A stretch of 6,084 nt of DNA, from NCBI GenBank assembly GCA_002333095.1, contig DDBK01000129.1:8952-15035 (forward strand), read 5' to 3'. Under the pieces are notes generated by a model, which worked only from the letters and a program-made list of their open reading frames with translations, did not search any database and was not told the origin of the DNA. Positions 1-6,027 of the stretch are shown here, one piece after another (position 1 is the first letter of the stretch; each line of letters starts with the position of its first letter). The position numbers and the translations under genes were made by a program. This DNA is from Cellvibrionales bacterium UBA2034. Its GTDB lineage: Bacteria; Pseudomonadota; Gammaproteobacteria; Pseudomonadales; UBA7239.

Positions 1-257
1 GGCAAGCCAGCCACGCCATATCCAATGGGGAACGGTTGTTCTGCCGTATGTACTGCGCTACCGCTGCTATATATAAGCTCAGCTTCACCTGAAAGAAGAT
101 AAATATAGCAGCGCCCATATTGCTCATTTGAAAACAAACGCTGTCCACTAGCGATCAATGGCCAGTCAGATTTCTCAAGTAACAATTGCAAGGAATGCTC
201 ATTCAGCCCACTAAGGGGAACCAGCCGGCGAATGAGTGGCAGAGGTAAACTTCGCAT
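1..257 (-). CDS. Cyclic-nucleotide-binding (CNB/Crp-like) domain protein, N-terminal part, cut by the window edge
   Basis: An open frame on the minus strand starts at ATG 257-255 and runs off the left edge after 85 codons. The protein begins MRSLPLPLIRRLVPLSGLNE. It continues with a leucine-rich helix (HSLQLLLEKS, about residues 21-30), then GQRLF at about 40-44, and then YLLSGEAELIY at about 54-64. The order 'pl..L.e..l..L', 'G..lF' and 'Y.L.G.aeL' matches the start of a cyclic-nucleotide-binding beta barrel as in Crp/Fnr proteins and CNB-domain signalling proteins. Whether a DNA-binding HTH, a transporter or another effector follows lies outside the window. The phosphate-binding cassette is not reached, so ligand binding cannot be judged. 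No strong Shine-Dalgarno is visible. The start was chosen as the only ATG after the upstream in-frame TAA. The gene sits downstream of the 413-1015 terminator and probably has its own promoter. The family call is moderately secure; the function is unknown. Confidence 0.6.
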   Translation of the reverse strand, partial: MRSLPLPLIRRLVPLSGLNEHSLQLLLEKSDWPLIASGQRLFSNEQYGRCYIYLLSGEAELIYSSGSAVHTAEQPFPIGYGVAGL

Positions 258-286
258 ATGATGATCTTGAAGCGACAGTACAAGGG

Positions 287-315
287 ATTAAACCGGAAGC
301 CGGGACTCAAGTAAA
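287..315 (-). promoter_or_regulatory. Possible sigma-70 promoter for the CNB-domain gene
   Basis: On the minus strand a -35-like TTTACT (315-310) is separated by 17 nt from a -10-like TTTAAT (292-287), about 30 bp before the ATG at 257. The -35 is poor (4 of 6 matches) and the -10 fair (5 of 6). Its placement just past the terminator of the upstream gene supports it, but the match could be chance. Confidence 0.3.
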
Positions 316-362
316 CAATGCGAGAGAAGCAACAGCAATAAACCTGAATGGCAGCCAAAGAA

Positions 363-395
363 AAACCCGCATGTACGTAGAGCACATGCGGGTTT
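363..395 (-). terminator. Rho-independent terminator after the 200-residue secreted protein gene
   Basis: Arms AAACCCGCATGT (363-374) and ACATGCGGGTTT (384-395) form a 12-bp GC-rich stem with a 9-nt loop. On the minus strand the stem runs into a T-rich tail (complement of the A-run at 360-365). It lies 18 nt past the stop of the gene ending at 413, so it terminates that transcript. Confidence 0.85.
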
Positions 396-412
396 CAGAA
401 GCTATTAAGCTA

Positions 413-1015
413 TTACAGAGTGGTTGTAGCTTCTACCACTATGCCTTTCATGATAATCGTGCTGCTGAAAGCACCAACTTTCGTAGCGCCTTTAAAAGTG
501 TTTTGTTGCTTGCCTTTCATAGCAAAGGTCAGCGTAGCAGATTTGTCAGCATTTTTGACAACCATAGCATTTTTCGAGATTGCAACGCTCGGCTGGATGA
601 TGCTTACAGTAGCAGCAGGATATTTAAGCTGGCAATTAGCTAGCGCCAATATATCAAACGCATCAAACATTTCATCGATTGAACCTGGCTCGCTCGGCTC
701 TTCAAGCGGGCTTTCTGCATCATTGTTAGGCGTCATATACACAGTGTATGACGTCTTGGAAGGCACAACAGACCAGCTACCAATAAGAGGCGCAGTAAGA
801 CCAGGAGCATCTCTCACGATTTCGTACGTGTTATCGTCATAAAAGGTTACGTTAGCAAGGCCGCCAGTATTGAGGGCTGCACAGCCAGACACACTGATCT
901 TGTTTGTTACTACTGCGCCTGTCATTGTGTAAACCGGATCCGCTGCTGCTGCAGGTGCGGACGCAGTAACTGCTGCAAATACGGCTGCAACTGTAAGCAT
1001 TGGTGAAATTTTCAT
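413..1015 (-). CDS. Secreted protein of unknown function, paralog of the neighbouring gene (200 aa)
   Basis: No known family is recognised. The protein starts with a clear Sec signal peptide: Lys2, a hydrophobic Ala/Val core, and a run of alanines (22-25) with likely cleavage just before Asp26. The mature part opens with PVYTMTGAVVT and has exactly two cysteines, in VSGC (Cys45) and ANCQ (Cys128), which could form one disulfide after export. Later motifs KYPAATVSI and QPSVAISKN are shared with the product of 1076-1666, so the two are tandem paralogs. This copy carries an extra acidic, proline-rich stretch (about 97-116, SPLEEPSEPG) absent from its partner. A Shine-Dalgarno GAGGT (1025-1021) sits 5 nt before the ATG, which fixes the start. 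It is followed by a strong terminator and lies 60 bp downstream of its paralog, probably in one transcript. Its beta-rich, periplasmic or extracellular nature is an inference. Confidence 0.85.
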   Translation of the reverse strand: MKISPMLTVAAVFAAVTASAPAAAADPVYTMTGAVVTNKISVSGCAALNTGGLANVTFYDDNTYEIVRDAPGLTAPLIGSWSVVPSKTSYTVYMTPNNDAESPLEEPSEPGSIDEMFDAFDILALANCQLKYPAATVSIIQPSVAISKNAMVVKNADKSATLTFAMKGKQQNTFKGATKVGAFSSTIIMKGIVVEATTTL

Positions 1016-1020
1016 AAAAT

Positions 1021-1025
1021 ACCTC
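1021..1025 (-). promoter_or_regulatory. Shine-Dalgarno site deciding the 1015 start
   Basis: The minus strand reads GAGGT, five matches to the anti-Shine-Dalgarno, with a 5-nt spacer to the ATG at 1015-1013. It shows that this part of the window uses ordinary SD-led initiation. Confidence 0.7.
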
Positions 1026-1075
1026 GGATTCTTTATAACGTTATCAGTTTAGCGAATCTGGAAAGAACCTAATAA

Positions 1076-1666
1076 TCAAGGAACCACAAACAAAGTACCA
1101 GCCAATGTCACTTTCGCCTTAACGCTGCCAACTACAGGAGCAGCAGGAGCAACGCCTTTAGAATCATTTGATTGCTTACCAATCAGCTGCAAAGTGCCCT
1201 TGGCCGCTTTATTCTTAACTTTTACAACGATGGTGTTTTTCTTGATCAACACACTAGGTTGAAGAATGCTGACGTACGTCAGGGCAGGATACTTAGTTTG
1301 ACAATTAGCTGTCGCATCATTATCCAGCTCAGCAAACAAGTTCAGCACCGAAGGCGTGTTAAAAGACATATAAAAAGTATTTTTTCTCTTACTAGCTACT
1401 TCTGCCCACGCACCTGTCAAGGCTACAGGAGACCAATCATCACGGTACAGGACATAAGAACCATTGTCATACAGGGTTATATCACCCGACGTTGTGGTCT
1501 TTAGTGTCTTGCAACCAGACACAGCCAACCGCTGGGTAACAACAGCATCAGTAATCGTGTATACAGGATTAGGATAGGCAGCATTCAGGCTCTGGTTCCA
1601 ATCTGGCACCGCGAAAGCGAAAGCACCACAGGCCGCAGCCACTGCAAATATTGTTGTCTTTTTCAT
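1076..1666 (-). CDS. Secreted protein of unknown function, paralog of the neighbouring gene (196 aa)
   Basis: The start MKKTTIFAVAAACGAFAFA is a Sec signal peptide with likely cleavage after AFA (residue 19). A Cys at 13 is inside the signal and lacks a proper lipobox, so lipidation is unlikely. The mature protein shares with the 413-1015 product the order PVYT.T.AVVT (34-44), VSGC (Cys52), YD...Y...RD (66-76), G.W..V.SK (85-93), ANCQ.KYPA (Cys122), QPSV.I.KN (137-144) and GKQ (163-165). Length and cysteine spacing are comparable, pointing to a tandem duplication followed by strong divergence. A GGAG site (1676-1673) lies 6 nt before the ATG. TGA is the stop codon, so this part of the window uses the standard code. 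The gene has its own promoter (1700-1728) and no terminator before the next paralog. Its function cannot be assigned from sequence. Confidence 0.85.
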   Translation of the reverse strand: MKKTTIFAVAAACGAFAFAVPDWNQSLNAAYPNPVYTITDAVVTQRLAVSGCKTLKTTTSGDITLYDNGSYVLYRDDWSPVALTGAWAEVASKRKNTFYMSFNTPSVLNLFAELDNDATANCQTKYPALTYVSILQPSVLIKKNTIVVKVKNKAAKGTLQLIGKQSNDSKGVAPAAPVVGSVKAKVTLAGTLFVVP

Positions 1667-1670
1667 GCCA

Positions 1671-1676
1671 CTCTCC
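1671..1676 (-). promoter_or_regulatory. Shine-Dalgarno site deciding the 1666 start
   Basis: The minus strand reads GGAGAG, with its GGAG core 6 nt before the ATG at 1666-1664, which supports this start. Confidence 0.65.
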
Positions 1677-1699
1677 GGTTAAAACGTTCTTATGGGGTT

Positions 1700-1728
1700 A
1701 ATATACTTAAAGTGAGCACACTTTGCAA
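1700..1728 (-). promoter_or_regulatory. Sigma-70-like promoter for the secreted-protein pair
   Basis: On the minus strand TTGCAA (1728-1723) and TATATT (1705-1700) are separated by exactly 17 nt, with the ATG 34 bp downstream of the -10. The -10 matches 5 of 6 and the -35 4 of 6. It would drive 1076-1666 and, with no terminator between them, probably 413-1015 as well. Confidence 0.55.
1709..1724. promoter_or_regulatory. Palindrome inside the promoter spacer, candidate operator
   Basis: AAAGTG (1709-1714) and CACTTT (1719-1724) are perfect inverted halves around AGCA. The 16-bp palindrome occupies most of the 17-nt spacer and overlaps the edge of the -35, a position where a bound dimer would block RNA polymerase. 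It does not fit the Crp (TGTGA-N6-TCACA) or LexA patterns. The regulator is unknown. Confidence 0.4.
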
Positions 1729-1751
1729 TAGATCAATAAAGTTACCCGTTT

Positions 1752-1794
1752 CAAGGCCTATTAACCCTTTAAAAATGAGGGATAATAGGCCTTG
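1752..1794 (-). terminator. Long hairpin after the pnp stop codon, terminator or 3' stabiliser
   Basis: CAAGGCCTATTA (1752-1763) pairs perfectly with TAATAGGCCTTG (1783-1794). Inside it, CCCT (1765-1768) can pair with AGGG (1778-1781). The stem begins 2 nt past the TGA of the PNPase gene. There is no T-run on the minus-strand side, so it is not a classic intrinsic terminator. A 3' stabilising stem or processing site is equally possible. Confidence 0.55.
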
Positions 1795-1796
1795 CA

Positions 1797-3974
1797 TCAG
1801 CCTTGAGCACCCACGTCCTCAGCTGTCGCAGCTGCTACATTGCCAGGTTCTTCAGGCATGGCATCCTTGATAGATAGCTTGATTCGCCCACGGTTATCCA
1901 CATCCAGTACCTTGACCTGCACCTCCTGACCTTCCTGCAAGCGATCTGAAACCGCAGCAATCCGCTCATTGCATATCTGGGAAATATGGACCAGACCATC
2001 TTTACCGGGCATAAACTCCACAAAGGCACCGAAATCAACAATCCGGACTACCTTGCCTGTGTAGATTGCCCCGATTTCAGCTTCTGCAGTGATTGCCTCA
2101 ATGCGGCGCAGGGTATCTTGCTGGGCATCCATGTTGGCTGCATAAACACGCACCACACCCGTATCTTCAATATCGATCTGCGAGCCGGTAGCCTCTGTAA
2201 TTGCACGAATAGTGGCGCCGCCTTTACCAATCAGATCTCGGATTTTTTCTGGATCGATCTTGATCTGGGTAAAACGTGGCGCAGTCTCTGCAATCGCTGT
2301 ACGAGGCGTGTTAATCACCTTGTTCATTTCGGCAAGAATCTGCAAGCGCGCTGCCAAAGCTTGCTCCAGAGCACGATCCATGATTTCTTCATTGATGCCT
2401 TCGATCTTGATATCCATTTGCAAGGCAGTGATGCCATTTGCAGTACCCGCCACCTTGAAATCCATATCGCCCAGATGGTCTTCGTCGCCAAGAATATCAG
2501 TCAACACAGCAAAACGGTTGCCATCTTTAATAAGACCCATGGCAATACCTGCGACTGGTGCTTTCAATGGCACCCCAGCATCCATCAACGCCAGGCTGCT
2601 GCCACAAACAGATGCCATTGAGCTAGAACCATTTGATTCTGTAATTTCAGATACAACACGGATTGAGTATGGAAACACTTCCTGGGCAGGCAACATAGCC
2701 GCAACACCACGGCGCGCCAAGCGACCATGACCAATTTCACGACGGCCAGTTCCACCCATGCGACCACATTCACCCACCGAATACGGAGGGAAGTTGTAAT
2801 GCAGCATGAATGGGTCTTTACGCTCACCTTCAAGCGCGTCAATGTTTTGCGCATCCCGCATTGAGCCTAATGTTGCCACAACAATTGCCTGCGTTTCCCC
2901 ACGAGTAAACAAAGCTGAGCCATGCACACTGGGCAGAACGCCAACTTCAACTGCTACAGCTCGGACTGTGCGATTATCTCGACCATCAATACGCGGCTCG
3001 CCACTTAGAATACGATTGCGAACCACTTTTTTCTCAAGCTTGCCAAACATTTCAGCCACTTCTTTTGCACTGAAACCGTTTTCTTCACCGGCCACTTTTT
3101 CAATAGCAATTTGACGCAATTCGCCAAGACGAGTGTAACGCAATTGTTTTTCAGTAATGCGGTAGGCTTCACCAATTTGCGGACCAACTGCAGCAACAAC
3201 TTTATCCTGCAACGCACGATTTTCAGCAGGAGCCTGCCACTCCCAACGCGGTTTGCCAGCATCCGCCACAAGCGCATTGATTGCAGCAATCACTACCTGC
3301 ATTTCATTATGCGCGTACAACACTGCGCCAAGCATGATATCTTCCGGCAATTCGTTAGCTTCTGATTCCACCATCAAAACAGCGTCTTTAGTACCCGCCA
3401 CCACCATATCGAGTTCAGATGTTTTCAGTTCTTCGTAAGACGGGTTGAGGATATATCCTGCCTCGTCAGTATAGCCAACACGTGCAGCACCAATGGGTCC
3501 ATTAAAAGGAACGCCAGAAATTGCGAGCGCGGCTGATGTGCCAATCATTGCGACAATATCAGGATCACGGTTTTTTTCAGCCGACATCACTGTACAGATA
3601 ACCTGCACTTCATTATTGAAGTCATTTGGAAACAGAGGGCGAATCGGACGATCGATCAGACGAGAAGTGAGAATAGCCTGTTCACTCGGTCTCCCCTCTC
3701 TGCGCTGAAATCGGTTGCCACCAATCTTTCCTGAGGCATAGTATTTCTCTACAAAATCCACGGAAAGTGGGAAGAAATCAATACCTTCGCGAGCGTTACC
3801 AATACCCACCGTCGTGAGGAGAAGATTTCCTTGATTATCTGAGATCGTTGCTGATCCAGGAGAGAGTCGAGCGAGCTTACCACTCGAGAATGTCCATTCC
3901 CTTCGGTCAATAGAAAAAGTATGTTTGATCTCTTGTATCGTCGGACTTTGTCGGTCAGTGAGATGAGCAATCAT
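1797..3974 (-). CDS. pnp: Polyribonucleotide nucleotidyltransferase (PNPase), with a mosaic N-terminus
   Basis: PNPase is a trimeric 3'-5' exoribonuclease that uses phosphate to release nucleoside diphosphates; it acts in mRNA decay. The 725 residues carry the full order: first RNase PH domain (about 20-235), helical linker, second RNase PH domain (about 325-560), KH (about 568-630, GKGG at 583-586) and S1 (about 633-703, DFGAFV). Catalytic GDEDHLGD is intact, with Asp497 and Asp503 corresponding to E. coli D486 and D492, and the SNGSSSMAS phosphate-site region is present. It is about 14 residues longer than the E. coli enzyme, mainly at the N-terminus. Residues 1-102 ([21 protein letters not shown]) look Patescibacteria-like, whereas the rest looks gammaproteobacterial; the switch falls in the invariant [11 protein letters not shown] stretch. 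All ten glycines in the first 102 residues are GGN codons. No Shine-Dalgarno precedes the ATG, only a pyrimidine tract, and no rpsO lies upstream. The enzyme call is certain; that this is one natural gene is doubtful. Confidence 0.93.
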   Translation of the reverse strand: MIAHLTDRQSPTIQEIKHTFSIDRREWTFSSGKLARLSPGSATISDNQGNLLLTTVGIGNAREGIDFFPLSVDFVEKYYASGKIGGNRFQRREGRPSEQAILTSRLIDRPIRPLFPNDFNNEVQVICTVMSAEKNRDPDIVAMIGTSAALAISGVPFNGPIGAARVGYTDEAGYILNPSYEELKTSELDMVVAGTKDAVLMVESEANELPEDIMLGAVLYAHNEMQVVIAAINALVADAGKPRWEWQAPAENRALQDKVVAAVGPQIGEAYRITEKQLRYTRLGELRQIAIEKVAGEENGFSAKEVAEMFGKLEKKVVRNRILSGEPRIDGRDNRTVRAVAVEVGVLPSVHGSALFTRGETQAIVVATLGSMRDAQNIDALEGERKDPFMLHYNFPPYSVGECGRMGGTGRREIGHGRLARRGVAAMLPAQEVFPYSIRVVSEITESNGSSSMASVCGSSLALMDAGVPLKAPVAGIAMGLIKDGNRFAVLTDILGDEDHLGDMDFKVAGTANGITALQMDIKIEGINEEIMDRALEQALAARLQILAEMNKVINTPRTAIAETAPRFTQIKIDPEKIRDLIGKGGATIRAITEATGSQIDIEDTGVVRVYAANMDAQQDTLRRIEAITAEAEIGAIYTGKVVRIVDFGAFVEFMPGKDGLVHISQICNERIAAVSDRLQEGQEVQVKVLDVDNRGRIKLSIKDAMPEEPGNVAAATAEDVGAQG

Positions 3975-3997
3975 GGAAAAAAGAAAAATATGTGTGT

Positions 3998-4025
3998 ATT
4001 ATAGAAAGATTTTCCGTTGGGCAAA
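3998..4025 (-). promoter_or_regulatory. Promoter for the pnp reading frame
   Basis: A perfect TATAAT (minus strand, 4003-3998) lies 23 bp before the ATG. A weak -35 sits upstream: TTTGCC (4025-4020) with 16-nt spacing, or TTGCCC (4024-4019) with 15. The leader would be very short, without room for the RNase III-processed hairpin known upstream of E. coli pnp. Confidence 0.5.
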
Positions 4026-4042
4026 AAGAATATTCAAAATTA

Positions 4043-4070
4043 TTGACATAAATAAAAATATATTTACTAT
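4043..4070 (+). promoter_or_regulatory. Sigma-70 promoter for the small membrane protein gene
   Basis: A consensus TTGACA (4043-4048) is followed after 16 nt by TACTAT (4065-4070). It points away from the pnp promoter, with the two -35 boxes about 20 bp apart. The predicted transcript starts near 4077, giving a leader of roughly 78 nt before the ATG at 4155. Confidence 0.6.
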
Positions 4071-4110
4071 CCTGTTCGTGTACATAAATTTTATTTAAGT
4101 ACCAGCGATT

Positions 4111-4126
4111 GTTTGCATTTGCAAAC
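4111..4126. promoter_or_regulatory. Perfect inverted repeat in the leader of the membrane protein gene
   Basis: GTTTGCA (4111-4117) and TGCAAAC (4120-4126) are perfect inverted halves around TT. The site is downstream of the promoter and 14 nt before the Shine-Dalgarno. It suits an operator; as RNA, the 2-nt loop would shorten the stem. No regulator is implied by its neighbours. Confidence 0.35.
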
Positions 4127-4154
4127 TTCAATAAATACCAAGAGGCTACAAACC

Positions 4155-4520
4155 ATGATAATATTGATTATCAGTGTACTATTGTCTGTTTTGATATCAA
4201 TAATGATACCAAAAATCGTTGTCGAAAAAAGAATCCATCGGATCCCAGAAATCACAACAACAAACACCATGATAATGATCGTTCCATTGTTACAGATGCC
4301 AGCGATTTGCGGACTTCTATGCGTATATATAAATCGGATAGCCATTCAAATGAACTTAACTACATTGCATGGCGCCGTAGAAATACTTGATAAGTTAACA
4401 GCCATGATAGTGGGCTCTTGTATTATTTGGGCCATTCTTGTGTTTACTGTTGGTGTTTTTGCTAGCTTTTCCTATCAAGAACATCTCATCCTCAAAAATC
4501 TTCAAGATAAATCAACTTGA
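4155..4520 (+). CDS. Small membrane protein of unknown function (121 aa)
   Basis: No family is recognised. Three hydrophobic stretches suggest three membrane segments: residues 1-19 (MIILIISVLLSVLISI), about 38-60 (MIMIVPLLQMPAICGLLCVYI) and about 82-106 (TAMIVGSCIIWAILVFTVGV). A short charged loop, VEKRIHR, lies at 23-29, and the tail is polar (YQEHLILKNLQDKST). Start choice: AAGAGG at 4140-4145 is a good Shine-Dalgarno 9 nt before ATG 4155, and a TTG further upstream in frame lacks one. Promoter, leader, gene and terminator form a complete unit. The end depends on the genetic code. Read normally, TGA at 4518-4520 (followed by another TGA at 4524) stops just before a terminator hairpin. If TGA is glycine, as in the gene at 4670, the frame would run through that hairpin to TAA at 4605-4607, adding 29 residues. 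The terminator favours TGA as stop here. Confidence 0.6.
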   Translation: MIILIISVLLSVLISIMIPKIVVEKRIHRIPEITTTNTMIMIVPLLQMPAICGLLCVYINRIAIQMNLTTLHGAVEILDKLTAMIVGSCIIWAILVFTVGVFASFSYQEHLILKNLQDKST

Positions 4521-4536
4521 AAATGACGGGGAATTC

Positions 4537-4562
4537 AAGACCAGAGTAATCTGGTCTTTTTT
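4537..4562 (+). terminator. Rho-independent terminator after the small membrane protein gene
   Basis: AAGACCAGA (4537-4545) pairs perfectly with TCTGGTCTT (4550-4558) around a GTAA tetraloop, followed by an unbroken T-run to 4562. It lies 16 nt past the TGA at 4520, classic for an intrinsic terminator. Confidence 0.85.
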
Positions 4563-4583
4563 ATCCTATTTTCTTGCCCATGC

Positions 4584-4626
4584 AAAGCAAAAAGTGTATG
4601 GAAATAACATACACTTTTTGCTTTTT
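4584..4626 (+). terminator. Second, very strong hairpin terminator (17-bp perfect stem)
   Basis: Arms AAAGCAAAAAGTGTATG (4584-4600) and CATACACTTTTTGCTTT (4608-4624) form a perfect 17-bp stem with loop GAAATAA, followed by more T residues. It insulates the lipoprotein gene downstream. The loop contains the TAA that would end the 4155 frame if TGA were sense. Confidence 0.75.
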
Positions 4627-4669
4627 ACTTATATTATGTCGTCACTCCACTATTTCTCATCGAGTATCC

Positions 4670-5611
4670 ATGCACAAAATTCTCCTCTTCGTTCTTCTTA
4701 TGCCACTTTCTTGATGTTCCATCTCTCAAGAAGAGAACAAGTGAAACATTACGCCCATCTATTCTGATATAAATATCCAAAATATCCTCTCATATATGGA
4801 GATAAGTAAAGATGAGAATACTCGAGAGTATCGCATCATGCATGCATTACTCACAACAGTAGAAGCGCCATGTATAGGGAAATGATTTCTGGAATATCGA
4901 GAATGTTTTACCGAAAATCTTGAGAAAGAAGAGAAGAATTTTGAGATTGATCAAATACTTGGTGATCACCTTTTCTTACTCAAGTGATCGCTCAGTGGTG
5001 AGATAGCATACTTTCGATACTACCAGGAGTTAGATGATGCTCCTATGATTGCATATAGCAGCAATGAGAATGTATGATGTACGATCGTTGGCTCTATTGT
5101 TCTATCTGAGAATAATCATCCATTTCCTGTCGTTCTTTCGTACTCAGACTCGCTCAAAGAATGAAATACATTATCACTTCTTTGATTCTCTTCACAAAAA
5201 AGCTACACAGGATCAAGAGACTCTTTCACTCATGAAAACCCTTGTGAATATCATACATTCTGACCTGACATTGGGAATATCTTCTACGCTTTCCAAAAAG
5301 AAAATAGAACCTATCTTTTCATCAAAAGTGGTGATGGAGGTGGAAGTGGTGAATTTGTATATACTGTCTTTGTGAATGAATGAAATAATAACATCTTTCA
5401 GCCAATTATTATATCTTGATGAACGAATGGTGTATCACCTTTTCACTTCATCAGCTATAGTGATAATGGACAGCAAACGCATATCAAGAGAATATCAATT
5501 CTTGATCGATACAAAAATCAACCATTTGTTTATGAGGTGTATTTTGAAGACAACCGAAGATGAGTTGTCTCTGCGATTGGCAAATTATTGGAGAGTTCGC
5601 TTAAATATTAG
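4670..5611 (+). CDS. Predicted lipoprotein (313 aa) readable only with UGA = glycine (genetic code 25)
   Basis: With TGA read as Gly one frame runs uninterrupted from ATG 4670 to TAG 5609-5611. It has 12 TGA codons, at 4712, 4742, 4883, 4985, 5075, 5162, 5183, 5261, 5381, 5417, 5420 and 5561, and no TAA or TAG before the end. The protein starts MHKILLFVLLMPLSGC: a short basic end, a leucine-rich core and a lipobox LSGC, so Cys16 should be lipidated. Gly15 of the lipobox is itself a TGA; tryptophan would not fit there. TGA encodes 12 of 26 glycines, and no TGG occurs. The mature part is polar, rich in E, N, S and Y, with a glycine-rich turn (GDGGGSGEF, 221-229) and no recognised domain. ATG 4670 was chosen for its signal peptide; an in-frame ATG at 4598 lies inside the terminator stem. 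No clear Shine-Dalgarno is seen. Read with the standard code, the gene breaks into fragments and would be missed. Surface location is inferred; function unknown. Confidence 0.8.
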
Positions 5612-5612
5612 C

Positions 5613-5637
5613 AGATCCACGCCTTCGCGAGGGTGAC
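5613..5637. repeat. REP-like imperfect palindrome
   Basis: The segment centred on CCACGCCTTCGCGAGG (5617-5632), followed by GTGACA, resembles the short 'CCCGCCTTCGCGGG...TGAC' intergenic repeats found in many bacterial genomes. CCACGC and GCGAGG pair with one A-A mismatch around CTTC. It is more GC-rich than its surroundings and begins 1 nt after the lipoprotein stop. Only one copy is in the window, so calling it a repeat rests on resemblance. Confidence 0.4.
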
Positions 5638-5643
5638 AGAACA

Positions 5644-6027
5644 ATGAACTCATACAGATTCTTATGATTAGCCGTAGGAAAGTATATTTTTAGAATCTTA
5701 TATTACCTATTATTTCTTGATTCAGTATTTCTAGATTTATCATTCAGAAAGATTCAATTCCAATATATCACCCAATCAAAAATCAATGAAAAAAGAGCTA
5801 ATGTCGAGAGCAAGAATTTGCAATCTTCTAAAATAATATATAGTTACATTGTTATCTCGCATAACATATGGTCGATGAAAATAATGCATCAAATTGCACA
5901 ATATTTTCATAAGTATCATATACATCATCAATCGTTTTTTAAGAAAATAGCAATTCTTAAAAACAGGGTATATAAATGTTTTCGGATTTTTTATTCGATT
6001 TCAGCTCTGTTTTTATTAATGCAATAA
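5644..6027 (+). CDS. Hypothetical protein (127 aa), continuous only if TGA is sense
   Basis: From ATG 5644 the frame stays open for 127 codons to TAA 6025-6027, with a single in-frame TGA at 5665-5667 (residue 8). In such AT-rich DNA this length without TAA or TAG is unlikely by chance, though less compelling than the upstream gene. The protein begins MNSYRFLGLAVGKYIFRILY, with a hydrophobic stretch at about 14-32, then a polar, Lys/Asn/Ser-rich middle and a His-rich patch (HKYHIHH, about 91-97). It ends with a hydrophobic tail (FRIFYSISALFLLMQ). No family is recognised. Upstream, GAGGG in the REP-like element is a poor, distant Shine-Dalgarno candidate. In the standard code only a 69-residue TTG-started remnant (5818-6027) would be left. 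The stop codon lies in the loop between the first two complementary arms at the right edge. Confidence 0.45.

Noticed and set aside
420..842. Plus-strand open frame opposite the 200-residue secreted protein
   Set aside because: The minus strand has a signal peptide, Shine-Dalgarno, terminator and a paralog next door; the plus frame has none.
1986..2730. Long plus-strand open frames opposite pnp
   Set aside because: They are antisense shadows of a gene with intact catalytic, KH and S1 motifs; their translations resemble no protein.
4091..4390. Minus-strand frame 4091-4345 and plus frame 4109-4390
   Set aside because: Both overlap the membrane protein frame at 4155, which alone has a promoter, Shine-Dalgarno and terminator. 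The 4109 frame is an N/D/H-rich shadow.
4670..5611. Reading the lipoprotein region as a decayed pseudogene
   Set aside because: All interruptions are TGA, none TAA or TAG, with no frame change over 313 codons. Random decay would mix stop types and add frameshifts.
4670..5611. UGA = tryptophan (mycoplasma-type code 4)
   Set aside because: It would put Trp before the lipobox Cys, create Trp-Trp at residues 250-251 and give 12 Trp with no TGG. Glycine fits all these sites.
4438..5636. Standard-code plus frames at 4438-4767, 5049-5375 and 5376-5636
   Set aside because: They lie in other frames from the recoded lipoprotein and are chance openings; one continuous frame with TGA = Gly explains the region better.
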